A stretch of DNA of 64,000 nt from Chaenocephalus aceratus (GCA_023974075.1 CM043800.1:43684008-43748007), one strand, 5' to 3'. Positions 32,791 to 44,301 are shown, counted from the stretch's first letter. Numbers and translations: made by a program. The notes: generated by a model not told the origin, from the letters alone.

Positions 32791-35400
32791 ATGGGAATAG
32801 TCAGAGGAAGGATATCAGGGGGTGTGGCTATCCTGTGGAATAAGAACCTTGATTCATCAATAAATGTGGTTAGGCTTTGTGCCAACTGGTGCATTGCAAT
32901 ACAGTTTACTCACAATGACAAGGAATTTATTATTCTAAATGTGTATACACCCTATGAATGTCATCAGAATGAGGATGAATATCTAAATAGGCTTGCTTTC
33001 ATTAATTCCTTTATTCAAAGCAATACTTCTTCTTGTGTGTATGTCATTGGGGATATGAATGCAGATATCTCAGACAGGAACTCATTACTTGCCAAGCATA
33101 TGGCTCAGTTCTGTCACGATAACAATTTTATATTGTCAAGCAAGGTGCTTTTGCCTGCAGATAGTTATACTTACATTAGCGAGGCCTGGCATACTACATC
33201 ATGGCTTGATCATTGTATTAGTACAGCTGATGCGCATGCCTCACTTGAGTGCATGAGCATTCTGTATGGGACAGCAACGACTGATCATATACCTGTTGCT
33301 ATGTCAATAAATGTCGAACATCTACCTGGGCTAACCAGAAATGTAAATAGTGCTCAAACAGAAAAACTAGACTGGTCAACCCTTACAAAGGAAGACATTA
33401 CATCCTATTATGCTCAGACGGATACATCCTTAACTAATATTCATCTACCTAGAGATGCAATGATGTGTAGTGATGCTAACTGTAAGGATGCAAAGCATAG
33501 GGGTGATATCTGCTCCATGTACAATGATATAGTAAGTGCTCTGTATGAAGGCAGTAAGCCTTACTACAAAAGTAACAATAAGACTCCTAACATCAGGCCT
33601 GGCTGGAATAGTTATGTAGCTGAGTATCATGCTGAAGCCTGTGAAGCCACCAAATCATGGGCTGTGGCAGGCAGACCCAGACAAGGGTCTGTATTTGAGT
33701 ACAAGAAGCTTACTAATGCAAGATACAAGTATGCTATCCGCTTCATCTGTAAAAATGAGCAAGCCATGAGGGCCGACTCCATGGCTAAGAAGCTGCTCAG
33801 TAACAATGTTATGGATTTTTGGAAAGAAGTGAGGGCTATTAATAAATGCAAAATATCTCTACCATGCACTGTTGACGGAACATCCGGAACAGACAACATT
33901 GTGGAGTTATGGCGACAGCATTATAGCACCTTATTCAACTGTGTCCAAAGTGAATTGTATAGGGTAGATGACATTGATAACAATGAGTCAATGGTGATAA
34001 TGCCACATGAGGTGTGCCACGCTATAAACAAGCTGTCGGACAACAAAGCCAGTGGTGTAGATCATATTTCTGCTGAACATCTTAAATATGCCAGTGTAAA
34101 GATAGCTCCTCTTCTTTCTATTTGCTTTACTGCCTTTATGAGTCATGGCTTGTTACCAGACTCAATGTTGTCTGTTCTGTTGGTGCCAGTTATTAAGGAC
34201 AAAGCCGGTAAAGTGGGAAGCCTAGACAACTATAGGCCCATAGCATTAGCCAGCATATTGTCAAAAGTCCTAGAAAGAATTCTGCTGGACAGATTAGATG
34301 ACTTTATTAACTCAACAGATAACCAGTTTGGCTTTAAGGCTAAACATGGCACTGACTTGTGTATATACGCCTTGAAGGAAATTGTCAACAAATATAGAGG
34401 TAATAACTCTTCAGTTCTTATGTGTTTCATTGATGCTTCTAAAGCGTTTGATCGTGTTAATCATAGGAAGTTATTTGTTAAGCTGAGTCAAAGAGGGGTG
34501 CCCAAATACATTGTGAGAATTCTGGTCTACTGGTATGGCCACCAGACTATGCAAGTCAAATGGGGCAATAGGGTCTCAGCCCCATTTGGGGTTAGCAATG
34601 GTGTCAGATAAGGTGGAATTATGTCCCCAGTTCTTTTTAACCTTTATATTGATGATCTGTCCAAGCGACTGAAAGCCTGTAATACTGGATGCATGATTGG
34701 TAGTACTCTAGTGAACCATATTATGTATGCAGATGATCTTGTTGTGCTGAGTCCATCTAGCGCTGGTCTTCAGCAGCTTCTTGCTGTTTGTTCTGTGTAT
34801 GGTGTGGAGCATGACATCAAATACAACGCCAGTAAGAGTGCTGTCATGATCTTTAGAACCAAGGAAGATAAATGTCTTACATTTCCTGATTTTAAATTGT
34901 CTGATATTAATCTTAGTGTCTGTAATAAGTTAAAATATCTTGGACACTTTATTACAGAACAATTGACAGATGATGAAGATATTTATAGGCAATGCCGCAT
35001 GATGTATGCACAAGCAAACATTCTCCTACGTAAGTTTGGTGCGTGTACAGATGGAGTGAAGATGTCTCTGTTCAGAGCATATTGCACACCGCTCTATACG
35101 GCACATCTGTGGTCAAACTACAGAAAAGCAAGTTTACGGAAACTTCAAGTAGCTTATAATGATGCCATGAGAATATTGCTGAAGAGACCTCGATGGTCTA
35201 GTGTAAGTGAAATGTTTGTGGCTGCAGGAGTCAATACTCTACAAGCTGTTTTAAGAAATCTTATGTATAAATGTATTTGCCGGCTTAATGACTCTGATAA
35301 TGAAATTCTCTTGGCCTTATCGAACATAAGGTATAGTACTACACGCTACCAATCGCAGCTGTGGAGACATTGGTATAGTTGTCTCTTTGTAGGACACTGA
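32791..35400 (+). pseudogene. ORF2 endonuclease/reverse transcriptase of the inserted LINE
   Basis: The endonuclease starts upstream of 32791: the QETF motif at about 32700 is out of frame by one lost base. It continues with GGVAILWNKN, YVIGDMNADISD and TTDHIPVAM. Reverse transcriptase follows: LDNYRPIALASILSKVLER, CFIDASKAFDRVNHRK, GGIMSPVLFNLYIDDLS, and catalytic YADDLVVLS near 34730. The C-terminal region to 35400 contains SLFRAYCTPLYTAHLW. A single CAG/CAA-to-TAA stop at 34609-34611 (GVR*GGIMSP) splits two open parts of 606 and 259 codons. With only two visible breaks this is a fairly young copy. Confidence 0.9.
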
Positions 35401-36706
35401 TTTAAATTATTCTTAAACTATGAATTCTTTTTATGCTATGTATGTAATTTATTATATCTAATGCCTTGTCTTTTATCTATGTAATGTATTGTCTTTTATC
35501 TATGTAATGTCTTGTCTTTTATCTATGTAATGTCTTGTCTTTTATCTGGACCCTGAGTCTGTAATAAAGTTTTCATTCATTCATTCATTCATCTACGTAA
35601 CATTGCAAAAATCAGGCATATCTTGCCTCAAAACGATGCAGAGAAACTAGTCCATGCATTTGTTACTTCTAGGCTGGATTATTGTAACTCTTTATTATCA
35701 GGGAGTACCAAGAAGTCAGTCAAGTGGCTTCAGCTGATTCAAAATGCTGCAGCTTGTTTACTAAGTTAGGAAAAGGGACCACATTACTCCTGTTCTGGCT
35801 GCCTTACACTGGCTCCTTATAGAACACAGGATAGAATTTAAAATTCTTCTTCTCGCCTACAAAGCCCTTAATGGGCAGGCGCCATCTTACCTTAAAGAAC
35901 TCATTATACCCTACTGTCCTACTAGGGCATTGCGTTCCAAGAATGCAGGGTTGTTGGTTGTTCCTAGAGTCTCTAAAAGTACAATGGGAGCCAGAGCCTT
36001 TTCTTATCAAGCTCCACATTTGTGGAATCAGCTTCCAGTTTGTGTTCGGACGGCAGACACCCTATCCGTTTTTAAGAGCGCGGTTAAGACCTTCCTTTTT
36101 GATAAAGCTTATAGTTAGGGCTGATTAGATTCAGCCCCTAGTTTTGCTGATATAGGCTTAGTTTGTCGGGGGACATCTTACTTCTTCCTTCTCTCTGTCT
36201 ATACCCGTGTACTCTCATGTTCCGATTAACCCAGCTTCCCCAAATGTCTTTCTTTTTGGTGTCTATATACGCCGGGATCCGGAGTCATGGATGATCCTGC
36301 GGTCCTGTGTACTGGATCGCGAGTCGTGGCTGTGGTCCTGGATCATCGTTCCTGGATGGATATCCTTGTGGATTCATCTTCCTATTATACACACATGCAT
36401 TTCCAAACATTTGGACTACCTATGTTGCAAATGTATTATCTTTTCAATTTACACATCTATTGCACGTCTGTCCGTCCTGGGAGAGGGATCGCTCCTCTGT
36501 TGCTCTCCCTGAGGTTTCTCCCATGTTCCCTTTAAACTGTGGGTTTTCTCCGGAAGTTTTTCCTTGTACGATGTGAGGGTCTAAGGACAGAGGGTGTTGT
36601 ATTGTCATACTGATATTCTGTACACACTGTGAAGACCACTGAGACAAATGTAACATTTGTGATATTGGGCTATATAAATAAACATTGATTGATTGATTGA
36701 TTGATG

Positions 36707-36781
36707 CAAACACAGGTACGGTGAAAAAAGAGAGAACTATTCGAAGCAGAAAAAAAACAGCGTAATATACCATCTGACAAA
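36707..36781. other. Short flank between LINE tail and hAT
   Basis: These 75 bases show no recognisable feature. They end in CTGACAAA, the target duplication of the next hAT. Confidence 0.6.
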
Positions 36782-38163
36782 TAGGGCTGGGCGATTTTTT
36801 CGGTTTTCACTTTTAATTTGCATTTTTACTTTCCTACGGTTTGTGAAATGGCTGAACCGAGAAACCGCGATTTTAAAACATTTCTAGACTTTAAGGGACT
36901 CCGTAGTAGCTTACTCTCTCACTTTCCAGAACGCGCACAAAACTCAGCCACATTGCCTGTGACTACCCGATCTGCAGCTCTGCCGATCTGCTGTTGTTAT
37001 GCTGTGTTCGTTGTTGAGCATAACCGAGGACTCAGACATTGTACATTACATATATAACTAAACACGTCTTTTCTCCTCCTTATCTCTTTCATGACTTTTC
37101 ATTTAATATGGTTTTGAACACTGTAATCAATACTCAATACAGGAAAAAATTCAAGGCCGGTTTCATTTCTGGTAGTTCCGGATGTTGTCTCATGTGCTAC
37201 CCACATCTGTAAACAAACGTATTCAAATAAACTGTACCTTCATTTAATATTCAGCAATAATAATATCTTGACGTCTATGTGTAGTTGTAGTGTTGAAATC
37301 AGTAGGTTTCAGTGTGCAAAACTCCGTGTCATATCGCTACTAAATTCACCTCTATAGTAAATGGTATATTAGCCACATGCTAAATGCTAACCGGAGGTGA
37401 AGGATTTTCAGAATAAAAGCTTAACAACCGTGCACGAGAACTTCTGGTTTTTCAGTATAAAACAGCATTTAAACTGACGGTATGTTTAAGGTACTTTATG
37501 CCATCAAAAACATTGATTTTAATTTATAACACTGTGCGCATGTGCAGAGCTGCAGATCGGGTAGTCACATAGCCTACTACAATCACATTCACCGCTTCAC
37601 CGACAGACGTACCATAAAAATGTCCACGAACACAGATGAAGAACTCATTCCTAAAAAAGGTGCTACTTCAGTTGTATGGAAGTGGTTCGGGTACAAGCGG
37701 TCATACATAGAACAAACAACTGTTCTGTGTAAGGTCTGTAGAAAGACAACTTTCCTAGAAAGTTAAAGGGATGTTATTTTGTTTGAGGGTATTTTTTTAT
37801 TATTAATTTCATTATCATTATTTATTATTTGTTGTATTTCATTTTACAAGTTTTTTCAGGGATGGCCTACAAGAGATTTTTTTTTCAGTTTGATTTAAAA
37901 AGAATCTTTGCACATTAATGACAGCCAAGTGCCGTGGTGCTGTTTTTATTTTTTGTATTCTTGAACAACTGATTTGTTCACATAGGCCTAGACTACTTGG
38001 TAATCTCATTTATTTGTATTGTGTTATTAAAGAAAATATGTATTGAAATGTTGCCTTGGTCTGGTGTGTCTAGAAAAAAAATCGAGGTTTAAATCGAAAA
38101 TTGTCCATTAGTTAGAAAAAAAAAAATCGAGATTTTATTTTTAGGCCAAATCGCCCAGCCCTA
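36782..38163 (+). mobile_element. hAT element, internally deleted, 8-bp TSD
   Basis: The ends TAGGGCTGGGCGATTTTTT and AAATCGCCCAGCCCTA are flanked by the exact duplication CTGACAAA (36774-36781 and 38164-38171). It is 1382 bp long. It keeps only the beginning of a transposase (see 37621-37766), so it is non-autonomous. Confidence 0.95.
37621..37766 (+). pseudogene. BED-finger start of a hAT transposase
   Basis: The frame reads MSTNTDEELIPKKGATSVVW then WFGYKRSYIEQTTVLCKVCR, a ZBED1-type BED finger. The first two zinc ligands (CKVC) are present, but the His-containing second half is replaced by a stop after TTFLES. The catalytic core is absent. Confidence 0.8.
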
Positions 38164-38280
38164 CTGACAAAGGCCTGTGCTATAACGCTTCAATTAACTG
38201 CTATTCTTTATAATATACTCGGATCAATAGGAGACAGAGATGTTAAGTTATAAATCAAGGGTTTTTATTATTATTTACAG

Positions 38281-38560
38281 CAGGGGTGGGGAACCTTTTT
38301 CCTTTCAATTTTTACAACATCCTCCGAGGGCCGTACAAATGATTGAATTCAACCTCTGCTTAAAAAAAATAAAATCACAGCCCATTCATTTCGCCTTTCT
38401 TTCATGCTGTGCAAAGAAAAAGCAACCAATTCAGATATCTCACCATGACTCCAAACCAAAACAGTTTAAGTGGGGGGGGGGGGGCCTAACCTCCTCTAGG
38501 GGGGTCCGGGGGCATGTTCCCTCGGGAAGATTTTTTTTTTAAATATTGAAGTTAAAAGCA
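38281..38560. mobile_element. Charlie-type hAT terminus, other end not found
   Basis: CAGGGGTGGGGAACC at 38281 is a typical hAT end. It is followed by G-rich sequence (run of 12 G near 38473) and a GGGGTCCGGGGG block that recurs at 39655-39670. No matching inverse end or target duplication was seen, so the boundary is approximate. Confidence 0.5.
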
Positions 38561-39762
38561 TCAATCTAGTACACTTTGAGAGCAACATTAAGAGATCTAT
38601 GAATACATCTCTCAACACCCATATGAAACAGAACTGTGAGCATATTTTTCTTTTTGGATATTTTACAAATCAATACTCTTTTAAACTCTATTCTTTTTAT
38701 TTTTAACAACTTTTTTGTTACTGTCATATAGTATTTTATACCTGTTTTTCATTTAGTCTCATTATTAATAACTATAATGATCATATCAAGGTGTGCCTTA
38801 ACCTCACTGAGCTGAGGTTATTTGAGCCTCTCAGGAGATAGCTCTCTTCCACCTGGTTGCAGAAAAGCTCTTTAAATTCGTTAGCATAGCTAGCTAACCA
38901 GATGCTAATAACAACAGATCGCCACTGTGCTTACAACTTAAGACACAGCCACGCAAACACTGCGGCATGTGTACGGCTCCTTATGGGTACTGCAATATTT
39001 GAAGAGCTGGAGCGGCGTTCCGGTGCTTTCTGTCAGCACTCATTTCAGACGAGACATATACCACGTGAAGACACGTTATGCTCGTGTTGTGTTCAAGGAA
39101 CCTGTCCTTGGCCAGGAAAAACAGGTACTCATTTGTTTAATTATTTTTGCGGTCTAGATTTCTTCTTCTTTTCTTAAGTGAGAAGTTGTCCGTCAGTCGG
39201 ACCTTAATAAGATATGGATATTAAGAAGACCTTCATAAGTGATACTGATGTATTGATGAAAGGCCGGCATTTTTTACGTTTGCTTACCGAATAATGTAGA
39301 ATCTCGCAAATATGCAAAAAAACAACATAGTATTTGGAATATATGCAAAAAAAGACATACTGTAGCATAGCATGTCCAAACTTCGCACAAAAACAGCATA
39401 ATATAGTACGTTGAATGCAGGCAAAAAAAACACAAAATACTTTAGTCTGTCAGAAATATGAAAAACAACATATATGTCCAAGAAATATGTTGAAAATATG
39501 TAAAAACAAAAACCACAAAAAAACACCTTTGGTTCTTTGATCAAATATTTGATCTGACTTGACACATGGAATAAAACATGGGCAACGTACGAAGCATCCT
39601 CAATGTGAGACAATTTAACAGGGGGTGTGGGCAGGTGGTGGACCTCACCTCCTCTAGGGGGGTCCGGGGGCGAATCTCCCCCGGGAAGAGATTTTTTTTA
39701 AATGTTGAAGTTAAATGCATCAATCTGATCCATTTTGAGAGCAAAATTAGGGACTAAATCTA

Positions 39763-39910
39763 TGGCAGTCAGTAGGGGCTTGGACTGTGAGCCGTAGGGT
39801 CGCCGGTTCAAGTCCCCGACCAGACCTATTTGGAGTGTGGACTTCTACTTGGAGAGGTCACAGTTCACCTCCAGCCCTGCCGTGGTGCCCTTGAGCAAGG
39901 CACCAGACAA
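39763..39910 (+). mobile_element. tRNA-derived SINE fragment
   Basis: An A-box-like start (AGTAGGGGCTTGGACTGTGAG) is followed by a B box GGTTCAAGTCC at 39805-39815. After these comes the fish SINE body containing GTGGTGCCCTTGAGCAAGG. The head is too diverged to be a working tRNA gene: no acceptor stem can be paired. Confidence 0.65.
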
Positions 39911-40114
39911 GGCTGTACCTTTAGTAATGAATATTACATGTTGTGAGGACATCTTTCCACAAATAATTCCAATAAGTAATCCAAAATGTATTCACTTCAG
40001 GTTTACGAAAGTAACTGTAATCAGATTACACGTTTTTCAAATGTAACACGAGCTGAGTACAGTTACTTGATTTTTGTATTCTGATTACATAATGCCGTTA
40101 CATGTATTCCGTTA

Positions 40115-40294
40115 CAACCCAACCCTGGCCACACCCCACTGGGCTGGGCTGGGCTGGGCCGGAACACTTACAAATGTGGGCCGGTAGGATTTAGGCAAAA
40201 AAAAAAAGAAATGTTTGTGTTGGCCCTCCGGCCCACACACAGCACCGGCCCACCGGGGAAACTCCCGGTATTCCCAATGGCCAGTCCGCCCCTG
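40115..40294. mobile_element. Small DNA-transposon-like element
   Basis: The right end GGCCAGTCCGCCCCTG (inverse CAGGGGCGGACTGGCC) is a familiar fish hAT-type end. It is inserted exactly where the sequence shared with 52800 begins. The left end is unclear (GC-rich GGGCT repeats at 40140-40158). Confidence 0.45.
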
Positions 40295-40789
40295 CAAGTA
40301 AGTAATGACGTAGTGTGGGTCCAAAAATAATCATTTGCACTTTCATTATGTTGCTACATTCCCACAGGTATGTTGATGTGTTTGTGGAGCTTAAACAGCG
40401 TTTCATTGGTTAATAAAGGTCTCATAGAGCTGTAGTTGGAAGAGCAGATCTCTTGACAGCTGACAGATGAATACAGATGAAGAATTAACCCTTATGAATT
40501 ATAACCCTAACCCTTCAATGCAAACCCATGATGTAATGACAGTCATTCAGAATAATTGAGTCATTGAATGCTCATTTCAGTCGATTTAATCAAACAAAAC
40601 ACTAACATATTGGACATGGCCTCAAGACTGTAACCTCTTCACATTCTGTTGAAATAGTCAATTACTAACCTTATCTCACACATTGCTGTTTTTAATATCT
40701 AATATGTGGATGACAGTTGAACTGCATGATGTAACATGTATGCCATCTGCTGGAAAGAAGACGTATCGCTCTGTTGGCGTTGTTTAGAC

Positions 40790-42508
40790 CAGTGTTTTTC
40801 AAAGCGGGGGCCCGACCCCCCGGGGGGCCGCCACGGGGCGCCAGGGGGGTCAAAGTTTGAGGGAAAGGGGAATTAAAAAATAATGTTAATGTTATATTTT
40901 TTTAGATGTTATTAATAACTGCATATCTATCAGTCTATGTGTCCTTTGATGCCAATCTTTTAATATATATATTTTTTAATATTTAATTTTTTTGTTTTTA
41001 ATTCACACGACCGCCCTTCAAGCCAATCAGAATCGAGCTGCCGCTACTGAGAGTGAAACTGAGTATCAGCTTTTGGAGCAAGTGAGAGCTAGTGAATATT
41101 TCGCTCTGCAGCTGGATGAGAGCACGGATGTAGCAAATATTGTTGTTTATATATATATGATAGGGCTGTCAAACGATTAACATTTTTAATCAGATTAATC
41201 ACAGCTTAAAAATTAATTAATCATGATTAATCACCATTCGAACTATGTCCAAAATATGCCATTTATTTATGTATATTGTTGTGGGAATGGAAAGATAAAT
41301 GAAAGAAGGCGGATATATCCATTTAACACAGTATCTATGTTTATTATAACATTGTTCTGAGTGTCAAAATGAAAGACAGCCCACACACACACACCTATCA
41401 ATCATCAAACCGTGGGGTCTTAATTCATTACGTGTTGATTTCTATCAACGGGGGAGTACTTCAGGAAAGTCGACAGAGGGGGGGGGGGGGCTAGTGGAGT
41501 ACTTCGTGACCACAGAGTGTGAACGTTGTGATCAGCTGTTTTAGCGCAGTTCTCCAGTGAAGGGGGGAGTCTCCCTCCGCAGCCGGTTGGTGTAGTTTTG
41601 GCACAAGTCCGTTGTGCAGACCGACGTTAACAGCAGCCCTGTCTGTGCACACGGAGACCGACTCTGTCGTCCAGTGATCTAACCGCCTTCTGGAAAAGCT
41701 TCACAAGTACGTCGGTACGCAAATGCGCTTTGTGACCCAAGTGACGGTACGCATTTCAGATTACGCACATAACCTGCGTACCAGTTATGTGCACCCCTGT
41801 ACCAGAGCCATATTATTACTATTATATGACTCTGCCCTGTACTACAGCAAGAGTATTCTCCGTCGGGACTTCCTGCAACAACACCACGCCGTTATCAAAG
41901 ATGTTCTATTGAGAAGACGATCACTACGTGACAAAAGTTTTCACGTATGGGGCGGGCCATTCTGCACATGCGTTAAATGCGTTAAATATTTTAACGCAAT
42001 TAATTCAACAAATTAATTACCGCCGTTAACGCGATAATTTTGACAGCACTAATATATGAATATAAATACGTTTACTGTTGATATTACTGTTGAATATTAT
42101 ATATAAATAGCTTTCAAAAAAATGCTACAAATATATGTTAATTGTTGATATTACTGTTCAAAATCATATAATATTATAAAGACAGAAATCACTTTAAAAA
42201 TGCTTTAAAATATGTTTACTGTTGATATTACTGTTTAATATTGTGTTAAAAATGTTTATAACAGAAGACACCATCAATGTAATGAATGACAAACAAAAGA
42301 TAAATATAAAAAATGTATAGGAATAACTGATTATTAATTATTAATACAAATATATATTAAGAAAACGTATTAAGCTGTATGATTAATTTGTCATATTTTC
42401 CATCATAATGTACTCATCATTTAAACAAAAAAATTGCAACAGGGGGGTCCCCGCCAGACGATAATGCTATATGGGGGTCCTTGGCATGGCAAAGTTTGGG
42501 AACCCCTG
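40790..42508. mobile_element. Charlie-type hAT with 8-bp TSD, carrying a nested hAT
   Basis: The ends are CAGTGTTTTTCAAAGCGG and TTTGGGAACCCCTG, with the exact duplication GTTTAGAC (40782-40789 and 42509-42516). A transposase remnant at 41030-41145 reads TEYQLLEQVRASEYFALQLD then ESTDVANIV, a hAT core segment known from ZBED5-type proteins. It is interrupted by 41161-42051. Confidence 0.95.
41161..42051. mobile_element. Nested non-autonomous hAT with 8-bp TSD
   Basis: The ends are TAGGGCTGTCAAACGATTAA and TAATTTTGACAGCACTA, with the exact duplication ATATATGA (41153-41160 and 42052-42059). It is 891 bp long. Around 41704-41805 it contains GTACGCA...GTGCACCCCTG, which resembles the end of yet another element family. 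No intact ORF is present. Confidence 0.95.
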
Positions 42509-42516
42509 GTTTAGAC

Positions 42517-42947
42517 AACAAAAACAGAGTGAAGGTCTCATTTGATCAACAATCTTTGAGTACAGACAGCGTCCTGCAGAGAGCACACAACCCAACAGCA
42601 CGTTGTTGGTCTAGCATCACTTTACAAAACGTTTGCATTAAGACACTAAGACTAGCTGGTCCCTTGTAAAGGTGAGTCCACCTTAAATGAGCAGTGGGTG
42701 ATCAGCAGGTGAAAGGCAGGACACGGGAACTTGGTCTTGAGGAGATGTAACGATTATTAAACAAGAAATAGTCTCAAGGGGTCGAAGAAATAAACATTTG
42801 TGATTATTAGAGAATCGTTTGCAGGTGGGTGAAAACAGGCCTAGGGAGTAACGTATTACATGTAACGGCATTAGGATACAAAATAGACAAATGTATTCTC
42901 TTACCAACACACTTGGTCTTTTTAAACGATTACGCCATTTAAGTCTT
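42517..42947. other. Flank of the third zinc-finger gene
   Basis: No gene was seen. At 42845-42890 a short stretch (GTAACGTATTACATGTAACGG) is a remnant of a common fish DNA element. TTAA at 42947-42950 corresponds to the target site of the arm TTAA transposon. Confidence 0.55.
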
Positions 42948-42967
42948 TTGTCACAAACTTTGCAGAT

Positions 42968-44301
42968 CTATTTTTCCTCTCCTGTGTGGATTCTCATGTG
43001 TATCTTTAAATCTACATTCTGTGAAAAAGCTTTCTTACAGACTGAGCAGCTGAATGGTTTATCTCCTGTGTGGATTAGCATGTGTTTCTTTAAATATCCA
43101 CTCTGTGAAAAAGCTTTCTTACAGACTGAGCAGCTGAATGGTTTATCTCCTGTGTGTATTCTCATGTGTTCCTTTAAATTTCCACTCCTTGAAAAAGCTT
43201 TCTTACAGACTGAGCAGCTGAATGGTTTGTCTCCTGTGTGGACTCTCATGTGTCTATTTAAATGTTCACTCTGTGAAAAAGCTTTCTTACAGACTGAGCA
43301 GCTGTGTGGTTTCTCTCCTGTGTGGATTCTCATGTGTCTCTTTAAATTTACACTTGATGAAAAAACTTTCTTACAGACTGAGCAGGTGAATGGTTTATCT
43401 CCTGTGTGTATTCTCATGTGTTCCTTTAAATTTCCACTCCTTGAAAAAGCTTTCTTACAGACTGAGCAGCTGAATGGTTTCTCTCCTGTGTGGATTCTCA
43501 TGTGCATCTTTAATTCTCCACTTGATGAAAAAGATTTCTTACAGACTGAGCAGCTGAATGGTTTATCTCCTGTGTGGATTCTCATGTGTTTCTTTAAATT
43601 GTGACTCAGTGAAAAAGGTTTCTTACAGACTGAGCAGCTGTGTGGTTTCTCTCCTGTGTGGATTCTCATGTGTTCCTTTAAATGTCCACTCCTTGAAAAA
43701 GCTTTCTTACAGACTGAGCAGCTGAATGGTTTCTTTTCAGCACTACGTCTTGGATCACTGACAGATTCATGTCTATTTTTCAGTGAGTTTGAGCCTGAGG
43801 CCGGTTCTCTGGTCTCCTTCCAATCAGCACTGTCTTCTGTGTCAGGTTCAGAAGAGTCTCCAGCGTCAGGTTCAGAAGAGTCTCTAGTGTCAGGTTTAGA
43901 AGAGTCTCTAGTGTCAGGTTCAGAAGAGTCTCCAGTGTCAGGTTCAGAAGAGTCTTCAGTGTGGTCCTTAGTCTTTGATTGCTCTCTGCTCTCTGGATCT
44001 GAGTTCCTGGCTGGTTCTGGTCCTCGACAGTCATCTCCATCAGCTTCTGTTTCCATGTGTGCAGTTTGTCTTTGATGAGGCTGAGAGGACTGAGGTTTCT
44101 CTTCATCATCTTCACTCTTCACAGGGACAGGAGTGAAAGTGGACTTGGTGATATCAGCCTCCTCCAGCTCCTGAAGCTGCTCTCCCTCCTGTTCCTGCTT
44201 AATGTATGGGGGGGGCTCTGGGTCCTCCTGGTCCAGACAGGTGCTCCACTCCTGCTGGTCAGGGAGAGGCTCTTCTTTAACCACTACCAGCTGCTGGACG
44301 T
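42968..44301 (-). CDS. C2H2 zinc-finger protein, nine fingers (main exon)
   Basis: The exon starts at 44301 after a strong acceptor (TTTCCTGCAG) with [18 protein letters not shown]; there is no ATG near the start, so an upstream exon must supply it. The frame is open to the stop: an acidic linker with five 8-residue DSSEPDxx repeats, then nine fingers CSVCKKxF-x-S-xxx-L-x-x-H-MRI-H joined by HTGEKP/HTGDKP. Contact residues vary between fingers (SRSGHLKEH, SLSHNLKKH, SSSGELKMH, SQSEHLNRH). It is probably a nuclear DNA-binding regulator of unknown target. Unlike the palindrome copies, the C run has eight bases and no finger is broken. It may be alive if a working first exon exists (see 49677-49895). 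Confidence 0.85.

Larger units (their letters stand above)
31338..35593 (+). mobile_element. Full-length-looking LINE inserted only in the right arm
   Basis: A second, unrelated non-LTR retrotransposon of about 4.25 kb has ORF1, endonuclease, reverse transcriptase, a short run of 23-bp repeats (35468-35547) and the tail AATAAAGTTTTC(ATTC)n. The left arm preserves the empty site (CCATC|TACGTAAC). The target duplication is at most 2-4 bases (ATC). Clade uncertain: a Jockey/CR1/I-group element with ORF1, not the L2-like host element. Confidence 0.9.
29267..36118 (+). pseudogene. LINE ORF2 endonuclease/reverse transcriptase, broken (right arm)
   Basis: The endonuclease part spans 29300-29840. 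Linker and RT run through 29862-30377, 30371-30922 and 30919-31300 (catalytic YADDTQLYL near 31030). The C-terminal block GARAFSYQAPHLWNQLP ends at 36118 beyond the inserted LINE. The frame changes near 29850, 30375 and 30920. Motif A reads LDLSPAYDT here but LDLSAAYDT in the left arm. It is not functional. Confidence 0.9.
18001..36303. repeat. Right arm of the giant palindrome
   Basis: This is the reverse complement of 1-13317. It is about 5 kb longer than its partner because of a 1003-bp hAT insertion (27376-28378) and a roughly 4.25-kb LINE insertion (31338-35593), minus 252 bp (three zinc-finger units) missing from the zinc-finger exon. Small differences are scattered throughout, such as 12-14 bp more at the hAT terminus (near 29235) and a 12-bp insertion near 18325. 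The outer limit in this window is set only by where the left copy is cut. Confidence 0.97.
29267..36706 (+). mobile_element. L2/CR1-like LINE, 3' part (right arm), interrupted
   Basis: This is the counterpart of 1-2782, in two pieces (29267-31337 and 35594-36706) around a younger LINE. This copy includes the full 3' end: a 3' untranslated region and TATAAATAAACATTGATTGA... with about five TGAT units ending at 36706, the usual L2/CR1-type tail. Confidence 0.9.
38540..40490. repeat. Block related to 51950-52990
   Basis: Pieces at 38545-38770, 39200-39560 and 40295-40490 match 51955-52150, 52405-52650 and 52805-52990 in the same order. One shared stretch starts GTAAGTAATGACGTAGTGTG and ends in GACAGATGAATACAGATGAAG. 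The copy here is interrupted by a SINE and small DNA elements. It is either a segmental duplication or two copies of one long, uncharacterised repeat. No gene was found. Confidence 0.7.

Noticed and set aside
39763..39840. Possible tRNA gene
   Set aside because: A- and B-box words are present, but there is no pairing acceptor stem or anticodon arm, and a SINE body follows.
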